The notes below the pieces were generated by a model. That model made no database searches. It saw nothing but the letters and a program-made list of their open reading frames with translations, and had not been told where the DNA came from. From Agrobacterium tumefaciens (GTDB lineage: Bacteria; Pseudomonadota; Alphaproteobacteria; Rhizobiales; Rhizobiaceae), in contig CP048486.1 in assembly GCA_025560025.1 (NCBI GenBank), positions 1,266,501 to 1,330,500 on the forward strand: a stretch of 64,000 nt of DNA, given 5' to 3'. Below, piece after piece: positions 1 through 7,340 of the stretch (position 1 is the stretch's first letter; each line of letters begins with the position of its first letter). A program made the position numbers and the translations under genes.

Positions 1-368
1 CCGTCGAAGGATACGACGGTGATGCCGGCATCGCAGGCTTCCTTCACCGCGCCGTTAAGCGCGGTCGGCGAAGCGGCATTGATGACGATGGCGTCGTAAC
101 CCTGAAGAATGAGGTTCTGGATCTGCGCGGCCTGTTCGGTCGCCTGGTTTTCGGCAGTCGTGAAGGCGTCAGCGGCGGCGACCTGCTTGTCTGCAACCGC
201 CTGCTTGGTGATCTTGTCCCAGCTCGTCAGCATTGCCTGACGCCAGGAATTACCGGCATAATTGTTTGAAAGCGCGATTTTTTTGGCCGACGTATCGGCA
301 TGAGCGGTGATCGGCAAAGCTGCGCATGCGACAGCGGCCGATGCCAGAAGCATCTTCCTGAAAGCCAT
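1..368 (-). CDS. Periplasmic sugar-binding protein of an ABC importer (partial, N-terminal 122 residues)
   Basis: Start of a substrate-binding protein of the RbsB-like type 1 periplasmic-binding fold; the gene runs off the left edge. The start ATG (368) is preceded by a strong GGGAGGAAA ribosome site. Residues 1-24 form a Sec signal peptide: a basic start (MAFRK), an Ala/Leu-rich core and an AHA-type cleavage site. The mature part opens with KIALSNNYAGNSWRQAM, the first beta-alpha unit of the fold, and contains GYDAIVINAAS, the second strand region that faces the sugar. The ligand cannot be told from this fragment; ribose, galactose, xylose and related sugars are typical of the family. It is divergent from the two-component system at 673-2632 across a 304-nt region with two palindromes, so that system may control it; this is inference. 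Confidence 0.85.
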   Translation of the reverse strand, partial: MAFRKMLLASAAVACAALPITAHADTSAKKIALSNNYAGNSWRQAMLTSWDKITKQAVADKQVAAADAFTTAENQATEQAAQIQNLILQGYDAIVINAASPTALNGAVKEACDAGITVVSFD

Positions 369-672
369 TTGATTTCCTCCCTCGTGGCTTGCCCTTTTCG
401 AGCCCGGAATCCTCGCACGCCGCAAATCTCCTCGGCGGCAGGTGGAATTCCTTTGCACTGGAGCTCCTTTCCCCAGTAGAAGCGAGAATGACCAAGAAGA
501 TTTGGCTTGTATAGGCGGATCGCGGCAATCTTCCTGCGGGTTTCCGCAGAAAGCATGCGGGAACCCGCAGGACGAAACGCCACTGCCGGGCGCAGAATGG
601 ATGATGCGGCGCCCTAGGGGTTGAAGCTTCGCCGCGATGGTCGAAGGCAGGCGCTTGGGAGGGCGTCCGCAC
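369..672. promoter_or_regulatory. Divergent promoter region between sugar-binding protein and two-component genes
   Basis: This 304-nt gap holds the divergent promoters of the binding-protein gene and the kinase gene. It contains no convincing gene; a 60-codon frame in it has no family features. Its most notable content is the pair of palindromes at 535-548 and 556-569, listed separately. I could not assign -35/-10 boxes with confidence. Confidence 0.6.
535..569. promoter_or_regulatory. Two tandem palindromic operator-like sites 21 bp apart
   Basis: Site 1 (535-548) reads TGCGGGTTTCCGCA and site 2 (556-569) reads TGCGGGAACCCGCA. Site 2 is a perfect 6-2-6 dyad and site 1 has one mismatch. Centres are at 541.5 and 562.5, exactly 21 bp apart, so they lie on the same face of the helix. 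The whole block 533-571 also folds as a 16-bp hairpin with a 7-nt loop, but neither strand has a T-tract after it, so an operator is more likely than a terminator. The adjacent LuxR-type response regulator is a candidate binder; a LacI-type sugar regulator is the alternative. Confidence 0.55.
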
Positions 673-1908
673 ATGCTGGATACGCCGAAAAGCGCTCTTT
701 TTCATCATTATATGGGCATTTCGCGGCTGCTTGCCGGGCAGCTCGAATTTAATGCCATCATCCAGGCGGTCGCCACCGAGATCAGCCACATTATCCCGCA
801 TGACCATATGGATGTCTGCATCAAGCAGCTGGATGACAAATATCACATCGCCTATGAAAGCGGTCTGGCCAGTGCCTGGAGCAGGCTCCCGCCCGCCCTT
901 CTGACCGGCAGCCCGATCCGTTCGCTGCTGTCAGGCGAGGTGGAATACCTCCTGAGCGGCGACGCCTGCGCCGATCCGCGCTTTCATTTCGAAGGGTCGT
1001 TTTCAAGCCCGATCATCGAACTCAACCTGCATAGTCGCCTGCATGTGCCGATGAAGGTGCATGGCGACATTATCGGCGCGCTGAGTTGCTCCTCCCACCA
1101 GTCGGACGCCTATACGATGGAGGATGTGGCGAATGCCCGCGCGGTCGCCGATTTGCTGGCGCCCTATTTCTACGCCATCCGCGCCGCCGAGCAGGCCAAA
1201 CGCTCCGCCATCGAGGAAGCGCGCGCCAATGCCCGTGAGGAGGGGTTGCGGCTCGGCGCGCTGCAATTGACCGAGGCGCTGGAGGCCGAACGGCAGCGCA
1301 TCGGCATGGATCTGCACGACCAGACGCTGGCGGACCTGACGCGGCTGGCGCGGCGCATCGAGCGCATGAGCCATACCCCCGACCTGTCAGGCGAGATGCT
1401 GGAGCCGGTGGTGCGCAGCCTGCAGCATTGCATGCAGGATCTGCGCGAGATCATCGAGGAGGCGAAACCTTCGATCCTGCAATTGTTCGGCGTCGTTGAG
1501 GCCATCGAGACCTATGTGGACCGCTCCGTGCGCGATAGCGGGTCTGCAATTGACTGGTCGGTGACGGATGAGACGGACGGGCTGGTGGAAAGGCTGGACA
1601 AGACGGTGGCCATCTCGCTGTTCCGCATCGTGCAGGAGGCGGTGAACAATGCCATTCGCCATGCGCAGCCCGAAGCGATTGCCGTGAAACTGACCGCAAT
1701 CGACGGCGGCTTGCGGGTGACGGTCAGCGATGACGGCAGCGGCGGCGGCGAAGGCGGGGCCTCCGGCGGCCTCGGCATCGGCAATATGAAGACGCGGGCG
1801 CGGCTGATTTCGGCGAGATTCGATATTGGCGGCAATGGCACGGGAGCGGGAACCCGCATCACGGTGACGTTGCCGGCAGGTGCTTTCGACCGGCGGGAGG
1901 AGTTGTGA
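673..1908 (+). CDS. GAF-domain sensor histidine kinase (NarL/UhpB-type, HisKA_3)
   Basis: Cytoplasmic two-component sensor of 411 residues with no membrane segment. Residues about 10-170 look like a GAF sensor domain. A helical linker follows, then the HisKA_3 dimerisation domain with the H-box ERQRIGMDLHD (phospho-accepting His about 215). The C-terminal HATPase domain has the N-box VQEAVNNAIRHAQ (about 320) and glycine-rich DDGSGGG and GGLGIGNM loops. I chose ATG 673 because GGGAGGG lies a few bases upstream; the frame is open from 637. It lies one nucleotide from the response regulator gene, so the two are co-transcribed and are cognate partners. The signal is unknown; the divergent sugar-binding protein suggests, but does not prove, a link to carbohydrate sensing. 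Confidence 0.88.
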   Translation: MLDTPKSALFHHYMGISRLLAGQLEFNAIIQAVATEISHIIPHDHMDVCIKQLDDKYHIAYESGLASAWSRLPPALLTGSPIRSLLSGEVEYLLSGDACADPRFHFEGSFSSPIIELNLHSRLHVPMKVHGDIIGALSCSSHQSDAYTMEDVANARAVADLLAPYFYAIRAAEQAKRSAIEEARANAREEGLRLGALQLTEALEAERQRIGMDLHDQTLADLTRLARRIERMSHTPDLSGEMLEPVVRSLQHCMQDLREIIEEAKPSILQLFGVVEAIETYVDRSVRDSGSAIDWSVTDETDGLVERLDKTVAISLFRIVQEAVNNAIRHAQPEAIAVKLTAIDGGLRVTVSDDGSGGGEGGASGGLGIGNMKTRARLISARFDIGGNGTGAGTRITVTLPAGAFDRREEL

Positions 1909-1909
1909 C

Positions 1910-2632
1910 ATGGACGTGCTGATCGTCGAGGACGATGCGCTGCACCGGGCCTATCTGAACGAGGCGGTAAGAGCCGCGCTGCCGGAATGCGACAAGGTTC
2001 TGGAGGCGGCAAACGGAAGAACCGGCGAGAAGCTCGCGCGCGAAAATCGCGCCGCCCATATCGTCATGGATTTGCAGATGAACGAGCGCAACGGCATCGA
2101 GGCGGCGCGCACCATCTGGAAGGAAAGGCCCGATACCCGCATCCTGTTCTGGTCCAACTATTCCGACGAGGCTTATGTGCGCGGTGTTTCCCGCATCGTG
2201 CCGGAAGGGGCCGCCTATGGTTACGTGCTGAAATCGGCCTCCGATGACCGTCTGCGGCTGGCGCTGCGCAGCATCTTCATCGAGGCGCAATGCGTGATCG
2301 ACCGGGAAGTGCGCGGCCTGCAGGAAAAGAGCCTCGGCAAGGCCCATGGCTTTACCGATTCCGAATATGAAATCCTTGTAGACGTCGCGCTCGGGTTGAC
2401 CGACAAGGCGATTGCGCGCCGCCGCAATCTGTCGCTGCGCAGCGTACAGAATCGGCTGCAAAGCCTCTATGAGAAGCTGAACGTGCATCAGGCCGCCGGC
2501 GATGACGAGGCAGAAGGCCGGTATAATCTCAGAACCCGCGCCGTTACCGTCGCTTTCCTGCGCAAGCTGTTGAATTACAGCGCGCTGGAAAGGGCCGAGC
2601 GGGAGCTGGCGGAATGGGCCGGCAGCCGCTGA
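1910..2632 (+). CDS. LuxR/NarL-type response regulator
   Basis: DNA-binding partner of the kinase just upstream (240 residues). The receiver domain starts at once (MDVLIVEDDALHR) and has the acidic pair near residues 8-9, the phospho-acceptor Asp54 in IVMDLQM, a Ser at the switch position (FWSNYSD) and the conserved Lys in GYVLKSAS, so it should be phosphorylated normally. The C-terminal LuxR-type helix-turn-helix is FTDSEYEILVDVALGLTDKA...NLSLRSVQNRLQSLYEKL. The start ATG 1910 follows the kinase stop by one base, with GGGAGGAG just upstream inside the kinase gene. It converges on the topoisomerase gene with only 3 nt between stops. The palindromes at 535-569 are candidate binding sites (inference). 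Confidence 0.88.
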   Translation: MDVLIVEDDALHRAYLNEAVRAALPECDKVLEAANGRTGEKLARENRAAHIVMDLQMNERNGIEAARTIWKERPDTRILFWSNYSDEAYVRGVSRIVPEGAAYGYVLKSASDDRLRLALRSIFIEAQCVIDREVRGLQEKSLGKAHGFTDSEYEILVDVALGLTDKAIARRRNLSLRSVQNRLQSLYEKLNVHQAAGDDEAEGRYNLRTRAVTVAFLRKLLNYSALERAERELAEWAGSR

Positions 2633-2635
2633 TCC

Positions 2636-3652
2636 TCAGGGCAGGAAGGCAAGCAGCCGTCTTTCATCCGCCCTGAGGCCGGAGACGGGCTTTGCCCCGA
2701 CCTTCAAGATGCGGCCAAGCTTTTTCTGCGCTTTCTCTTCCGTCGCGATATCGAGGACGGCCGGGTGCACATAGCTCTTGCGGCAGATGGCGGGCGTGTT
2801 GGAAAGCTCCGCCGCCGCTGCCTGGCACATGCCCTTTATGCTCGGTTTTTCACCCGCCGCCACATGTTCCATCGCGTTGCAGAAGGCGGCGAGCGTTCCG
2901 CCCCAGGTACGAAAAGTCTTGGCGGAAATGCCTTGCCCGCCGATACGGGAGAGGTAAGCGTTGAGATCGCTGGAATCGACCGAATGCACCCGGTGTTCGC
3001 TGTCCTGCCAGACGAAGAGTTCCTTGCCGGGCAGATCGGCGATCTCCTCGAGGATTTTCTGAAGGCGGGGGTGGCGCAATTGCCGTTTCACCTTCTGTCC
3101 GCCCTTGGCGGCAAATCGCAGCTCGATGGTTTCACCGAAGGAGACGTGCCGCTTGAGCAATGTCGTTGCGCCATAGGTGCCGTTGGTTTCGAGATAAGAG
3201 CGGTTGCCGACGCGCAGATAGGCGGCATCGAGCAGCAGCGTGAGCGCTGCCAGCGTCATTTCCTGCCCGTGATCCTGTTTTTCGATATCGGCGATGGCGC
3301 GGCGGCGAATGGCGGGCAGCGCCCTGCCGAAGCTTTTGAGCTGGAAGAATTTCGTTTCGCCCCGGAGCGCGTGCCAGTCGGGATGATAACGATACTGTTT
3401 TCGCCCGCGGGCATCGAAACCCGTAGCCTGCAAATGGCCGGCGGGGTCGATGCAGATCCATACGTCCTTATAGGCGGGCGGCACGCCGAGCGCTTTGATG
3501 CGCTTCAGTTCGACGCTGTCGGAGAGAAGCTCGCCGCCCGGAAGGCGGTAACAGAAGCCGCGTCCGCGTTTCTCGCGGGCAATACCCGGCTCCTGATCGT
3601 TGACATAGGCAAGTCCGATTTTGGCAAGAAGGCGGGTGGGCGGCTGTGGCAT
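2636..3652 (-). CDS. Type IB DNA topoisomerase (poxvirus-like)
   Basis: Relaxes supercoils by nicking one strand through a 3'-phosphotyrosyl link. The 338-residue size is typical of the compact bacterial/poxvirus-like IB enzymes. Visible features include the N-terminal domain (KRIKALGVPPAYKDVWIC, GRKQYRYH), the catalytic-core basic residues (LRVGNRSYLETNGTYGATTLL) and the active-site motif NTPAICRKSYVHP with Tyr294 as nucleophile. These enzymes are common in Rhizobiales as accessory topoisomerases beside TopA and gyrase. The gene ends 3 nt from the convergent response regulator gene, and the terminator at 3692-3719 separates it from the sugar dehydrogenase upstream, so it probably has its own promoter in the short space between that terminator and its start. 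Confidence 0.93.
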   Translation of the reverse strand: MPQPPTRLLAKIGLAYVNDQEPGIAREKRGRGFCYRLPGGELLSDSVELKRIKALGVPPAYKDVWICIDPAGHLQATGFDARGRKQYRYHPDWHALRGETKFFQLKSFGRALPAIRRRAIADIEKQDHGQEMTLAALTLLLDAAYLRVGNRSYLETNGTYGATTLLKRHVSFGETIELRFAAKGGQKVKRQLRHPRLQKILEEIADLPGKELFVWQDSEHRVHSVDSSDLNAYLSRIGGQGISAKTFRTWGGTLAAFCNAMEHVAAGEKPSIKGMCQAAAAELSNTPAICRKSYVHPAVLDIATEEKAQKKLGRILKVGAKPVSGLRADERRLLAFLP

Positions 3653-3685
3653 GGTTTTTTCCGGCAGGTTTCACGCTGCGGCAAA

Positions 3686-3719
3686 CGAAAAACAGGCCGC
3701 CTTCGTTCCGGCGGCCTGT
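3686..3719 (-). terminator. Rho-independent terminator of the sugar dehydrogenase gene
   Basis: Perfect 10-bp stem ACAGGCCGCC (3692-3701) and GGCGGCCTGT (3710-3719) with an 8-nt loop, followed on the minus strand by TTTTT. It lies 38 nt after the stop of the dehydrogenase gene and just upstream of the topoisomerase start. Confidence 0.85.
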
Positions 3720-3756
3720 CGCTTCGATCATCTGTTTTATCAGCCGGCCTTTTTAA

Positions 3757-4986
3757 TCAACTCGCCTTGGCGATCCGCAGAATTTGCGATTCACCGCCGC
3801 CGCGCTCTTCTGTCACGGCATAGATCGCACCATCTGGCCCGACCTTCACGTCGCGGATGCGTGCTTCAAGCGGCAGCCGGCTTTCGGTGGCAACCTTGTC
3901 GCCATCAAGATGCAGGATGACGAGGCCCTGGCTTACCAGACCGCCGACGATGAAGGCGCCCTTCCATTCAGGAATCTGGTCGCCGTCGTAAAAGGCCATG
4001 CCGGAGGGGCCGATGACCGGGTCCCAATAATAGACCGGCTGCTCCATGCCTTCTTTTGCCGTGGCGCCTTCACCAACGGACCGGCCGCTATATTCGATGC
4101 CGTAGGTTATGACCGGCCAGCCGTAGTTCAGGCCGGCTTTCGGCAGGTTCAGCTCATCGCCGCCGCGCGGGCCGTGTTCCACGGTCCAGAGCCTGCCCTG
4201 ACCATCCAGCGCTGCCGCCTGCAGGTTGCGGTGGCCGTAGCTCCATATCTCGGGCAGGGCGTTCTGTTGGCCGGCGAAAGGATTGCCTTCGAAGGCCTTG
4301 CCCTGTGTATCGATGCGGAAGACCTTGCCAAGCCCGCTCGACAGGTCCTGCGCCTGCACGCGCGGCGTCGCATCGGAGCGTTCGCCGACAGTGACATAAA
4401 GCTCGTTATTCGGCCCGAAGACCAGACGCGAGCCGAAATGCTTGTCGCCATCATAGGTCGGCATCTGGCGGAAGATCACCGCGACATTTTCAAGTTTGGC
4501 CGCGCCGCCTTCCTCCGTAAGTTTTGCAGAGGCAACCGAGGTGCCGTTGCCGCCGTCACGCGGTTCGGAGAAGGAGAAGAAGATGGTACGCGATGTCTCG
4601 AAATCGGGAGCCAGCGCTATGTCGAGCAGGCCGCCCTGTCCTGCGGATGCCACTTCCGGCACGCCGTCAATGGCGGGGCCAGCCTTGCCGTCGGCGACGA
4701 TATGCATGGCGCCTTCCTTGGCCGCAACGATCATGCGGCCATCGGGCAGGAATTCCATCGACCAGAGATGGGGCAGGCCCTCGGCAATAACGGTTTTTTC
4801 GACATTCGGCTGGGCGGCGGCCTGCGGCGCACGGGTCTGACCCTCAAAAGCCGGTTTCTGATTCGGCGCATTGGCCCTTTTCGTTTCGGCAGCCGGGGCG
4901 GTCTGTGCATGGGCCGCGCCAGCAAGTGGCACGGCAAGCAGCGCGAATAGCATCGTCGAACTCAGAAATCGGTTGTTGCGGAACAT
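3757..4986 (-). CDS. Secreted PQQ-dependent aldose sugar dehydrogenase (GSDH / YliI type)
   Basis: Soluble periplasmic dehydrogenase of the six-bladed beta-propeller glucose/sorbosone dehydrogenase family (409 residues). The ATG at 4986 follows GGAAGGGAG; the frame is open further up but the extra residues do not look coded. A signal peptide is clear (FALLAVPLAGAAHAQ, cleavage near 27), followed by a low-complexity Ala/Pro/Gln linker to about residue 60. Family motifs include GLPHLWSMEFLPDGRM near the start of the propeller, GGLLDIALAPDF, GHRNLQAAALD (with the catalytic-type His), LWTVEHGPRGGDELN and NYGWPVITYG. These match the PQQ- and Ca-binding sequences of this family. Substrate specificity cannot be read from the sequence. 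It is monocistronic: terminator behind it and a divergent small gene in front. Confidence 0.88.
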   Translation of the reverse strand: MFRNNRFLSSTMLFALLAVPLAGAAHAQTAPAAETKRANAPNQKPAFEGQTRAPQAAAQPNVEKTVIAEGLPHLWSMEFLPDGRMIVAAKEGAMHIVADGKAGPAIDGVPEVASAGQGGLLDIALAPDFETSRTIFFSFSEPRDGGNGTSVASAKLTEEGGAAKLENVAVIFRQMPTYDGDKHFGSRLVFGPNNELYVTVGERSDATPRVQAQDLSSGLGKVFRIDTQGKAFEGNPFAGQQNALPEIWSYGHRNLQAAALDGQGRLWTVEHGPRGGDELNLPKAGLNYGWPVITYGIEYSGRSVGEGATAKEGMEQPVYYWDPVIGPSGMAFYDGDQIPEWKGAFIVGGLVSQGLVILHLDGDKVATESRLPLEARIRDVKVGPDGAIYAVTEERGGGESQILRIAKAS

Positions 4987-5170
4987 GGGTCTCCCTTCCT
5001 TCGTTTGCGTCAGGCCCAAACCATTTGGGGAGGATTTCGTTTCTTGCGATAGCTTCAAGAAAACTTGATGAGTTCGTGTGCAGGCGGTGCCCTCTTTTAT
5101 CATCCGTACGAATTCGTAGGGAACCGCAATCATGCACCCACGTTTTCCCTCTGGTTATACGGAGGGCGCC

Positions 5171-5356
5171 ATGCAGATCATCGATAACAAGACCATAGAC
5201 GGGAACAGAACCAAACCGATCCTCAATGTCGCGGAATTCTGCCGCCGCTACCGGCTGGACAAGGCCGAGGAGACCCGGCTCAGAAAGCTGTTCGGCGAGT
5301 TCGCTTCGCGGCACGAGCTTCTGATGAATGCGCAGCGCAAACCGAACTTCCGCTGA
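5171..5356 (+). CDS. Small conserved-type hypothetical protein (61 residues)
   Basis: A short charged, probably helical cytoplasmic protein (MQIIDNKTIDGNRTKPILN..., rich in Arg, Lys, Glu), with the core VAEFCRRYRLDKAEETRLRKLFGEFA and no membrane segment or Cys pair. I chose ATG 5171 because GGAGG lies 7 nt upstream; the frame is open from 5132. Its TGA (5354-5356) directly abuts the stop of the convergent rsmJ gene, making a TGATCA junction. The compact helix-turn pattern resembles small rhizobial proteins of unknown function. I do not recognise a function. Confidence 0.6.
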   Translation: MQIIDNKTIDGNRTKPILNVAEFCRRYRLDKAEETRLRKLFGEFASRHELLMNAQRKPNFR

Positions 5357-5983
5357 TCATTCCTCCGGGTCGAGAGATTTCCCGAAGATCATGAAGACAT
5401 CATAACGGGTGTTCTTGCCCATTATCTGATGCGAAGGCTTGCGAATGCCCGGCATCGGCTCGGCGCGCAGGGGCCATTTCAGAACCACCCGTTTCGTCGC
5501 ATTCTCCAGTGCAGCCTCCATCAGCTCCACCTGGTCCGGGTCGGAGCCAACCAGTTCTCTCAGCACCCGCATCTCCTTTTTCACCAGCGCCGTGTTGTGG
5601 CGTGGCGGATGCATGGGGTCGACAATCACCACTTCCGGCGAAAGCTCTTTCAGCAACTGGCGTGAATCTCCGTGAAGCAGCGTCATGCGTGCTGCCGCCT
5701 CGGCATAGGCGCCGCCAGCCTCCAATGCGCGGCGAATGCCGTCCGCAAGATGGGCATGCATTCCCGGCGAGCGTTCGATCAGCGTTACTTCCGCTCCCAG
5801 TGAGGCCAGCAGAAAGGCGTCGCGCCCGAGGCCTGCGGTCGCATCCACGATCTTTGGCATGCGGCCCTTTGTGAAACCCGCGGCTTTCGGCAGGGCCTGT
5901 CCGCGCCCCTCGCCGGAGCGGAAACGGTGTCCGACTGCACCGCCGACAAAATCTACTATGAAGCTTTCGTCTTTTTCTTTCAT
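5357..5983 (-). CDS. rsmJ: 16S rRNA (guanine1516-N2)-methyltransferase RsmJ-like
   Basis: SAM-dependent methyltransferase of the RsmJ (former DUF548) family, 208 residues, predicted to methylate the 16S rRNA small-subunit core. It has the SAM-binding motif I VDATAGLGRDAFLLASLGAEVTLIE split over residues about 46-70, the acidic end of strand 2 (IERSP), and the family motif VVIVDPMHPPRH, which matches the DPMxP signature of RsmJ. FxxxRSGEG near residue 20 is also characteristic. ATG 5983 has GAGG 7 nt upstream. It is first in line after rluA and the YigZ-type gene, all on the minus strand with small gaps (8 and 40 nt), forming an RNA-maintenance operon. Confidence 0.85.
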   Translation of the reverse strand: MKEKDESFIVDFVGGAVGHRFRSGEGRGQALPKAAGFTKGRMPKIVDATAGLGRDAFLLASLGAEVTLIERSPGMHAHLADGIRRALEAGGAYAEAAARMTLLHGDSRQLLKELSPEVVIVDPMHPPRHNTALVKKEMRVLRELVGSDPDQVELMEAALENATKRVVLKWPLRAEPMPGIRKPSHQIMGKNTRYDVFMIFGKSLDPEE

Positions 5984-5991
5984 CGCAGGCC

Positions 5992-6660
5992 TCAGAAGGG
6001 GCAGGGCACGGTATAGGTGACGTCGCGGCCATCGGGATGGCGGAACCCAACCTCCTGCGCATGCAGCATCAGGCGCGGCGCGGCGGCAAGCGCTTCGCCC
6101 TCGGCATAAAATTCATCGCCGAGAATGGGGTGGCCAAGTGCCTTCATATGCACCCGCAATTGGTGGGTACGGCCGGTAAGGGGTGTCAGCGCCAGCCGCG
6201 TTGCCGGAAGCGGCAATCGTTCCAGCACCCGCCAAAGGCTCTGTGCCGGCTTGCCGCTCTCGCGGTCGACGCGGTGGCGGGGCTTGTTTTCGGGATCGAT
6301 GGCGAGCGGCAGGTCCACTTCGCCCGCTTCTCCCGCAACCTCTCCCCAGACAATGGCGACATAGGATTTGCGCGTCTGGCGGTTTTCAAACTGCGACGCA
6401 ATCGCCGCATGCGCCTTGCGGTTCAGGGACATCAGCACGATGCCCGATGTGTCCTTGTCCAGCCGGTTGATCATCAGCGCTTTCGGGAACTGTTTCTGCA
6501 CACGCGTCATCAGGCTGTCGGAAAGCGCGGGATCGCGCCCCGGCACCGATAAAAGCCCGCTCGGCTTGTCCAGCACCAGAAGATCGTCATCCCGGTGCAC
6601 GATGGTGAGCCAGGGGTCGAGTGGCGGATTATAGACGGGGTTGGAAAGCTCGGATGACAT
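5992..6660 (-). CDS. rluA: RluA-type pseudouridine synthase (23S rRNA U746 / tRNA U32)
   Basis: Converts specific uridines to pseudouridine in rRNA and tRNA. Length (222 residues) matches RluA rather than the longer S4-domain synthases RluC and RluD; there is no N-terminal S4 domain. Motif II INRLDKDTSGIVLM contains the catalytic Asp68. Other conserved blocks are LLVLDKPSGLLSVPG, KSYVAIVWG and LTGRTHQLRVHMKALGHPILGD. ATG 6660 is preceded by AAGGAAG. Dual rRNA/tRNA specificity is known for the E. coli enzyme and inferred here. Confidence 0.85.
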   Translation of the reverse strand: MSSELSNPVYNPPLDPWLTIVHRDDDLLVLDKPSGLLSVPGRDPALSDSLMTRVQKQFPKALMINRLDKDTSGIVLMSLNRKAHAAIASQFENRQTRKSYVAIVWGEVAGEAGEVDLPLAIDPENKPRHRVDRESGKPAQSLWRVLERLPLPATRLALTPLTGRTHQLRVHMKALGHPILGDEFYAEGEALAAAPRLMLHAQEVGFRHPDGRDVTYTVPCPF

Positions 6661-6700
6661 GGCGCTTCCTTAGCATGAATCTCGCATTCGGACAGACGTG

Positions 6701-7315
6701 CTAGTCGGGAATGTGGAGATTGACGCGTCCGCTGGTCAGGTCGCTTAAAAGCCGGGTGAGCCGTTCGGCTTCCTCTGCCGGAACCGAAAGCAGCATATCT
6801 GCGCCGGTTCCGGTGAAATCTTCCTTTTCCACCCGCAGGTTTTGTGTGGCGGAAAGGCGCGATTTCACCAGCGCCAGATCGGAGAAGGGGCAGCTCAAAG
6901 TCGCGCTGACATAGGCGATGACCGGCGAGGTTTCTCCAAGCCGGAGACACGCCGCCGCCGTGCTGCCATAGGCGCGCATGAGACCACCGCTGCCGAGCAG
7001 GATGCCGCCGAACCAGCGGATGACGAGAACGGCGACATTGTCCAGCGCCTGGCCGTCTATGGCCTGAAGGATCGGTTTTCCCGCCGTGCCGGAAGGTTCG
7101 CCGTCATCGCTGAAACGATAGGTCTGACCCGTTCGCCAGGCCCAGCAATTGTGGTTCGCATCGACGTCAGAATGTGCCGCCAGAAAGTTTTTCGCGTCTT
7201 CCTCTCCGGTCACGGGTGCTGCAAAGGCGATGAAGCGGCTTTTCTTGATATCCTGCGAAAAGGTGACGGGTCGGTCGAGCGTGAACATGCGCGTTTCAAT
7301 ATCGCATATATTCAT
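6701..7315 (-). CDS. YigZ/IMPACT family protein (UPF0029)
   Basis: Member of the IMPACT/YigZ family (204 residues): an N-terminal UPF0029 domain with the typical block KKSRFIAFAAPV...AHSDVDANHNCWAWRTG, then DDGEPSGTAGKPILQAI and RWFGGILLGSGGLMRAYG, and a C-terminal DUF1949 ferredoxin-like domain (residues about 135-195). Family members bind nucleic acids or ribosomes; the exact bacterial role is unsettled. The start is uncertain: ATG 7315 has no good ribosome site, and the internal ATG 7288 (MFTLDRP) is an equally plausible start that fits the family better. It is divergent from the flavoprotein gene, 25 nt away. Confidence 0.8.
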   Translation of the reverse strand: MNICDIETRMFTLDRPVTFSQDIKKSRFIAFAAPVTGEEDAKNFLAAHSDVDANHNCWAWRTGQTYRFSDDGEPSGTAGKPILQAIDGQALDNVAVLVIRWFGGILLGSGGLMRAYGSTAAACLRLGETSPVIAYVSATLSCPFSDLALVKSRLSATQNLRVEKEDFTGTGADMLLSVPAEEAERLTRLLSDLTSGRVNLHIPD

Positions 7316-7340
7316 TCACGGAAATCGGTATAAGGCCACA

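Noticed and set aside
442..624. A 60-codon plus-strand frame in the first divergent region
   Set aside because: It runs over the paired palindromes and lacks a ribosome site and coding character.
2765..3823. A 352-codon plus-strand frame opposite the topoisomerase gene
   Set aside because: The minus strand carries the complete topoisomerase with catalytic Tyr; the plus frame also reads through a terminator.
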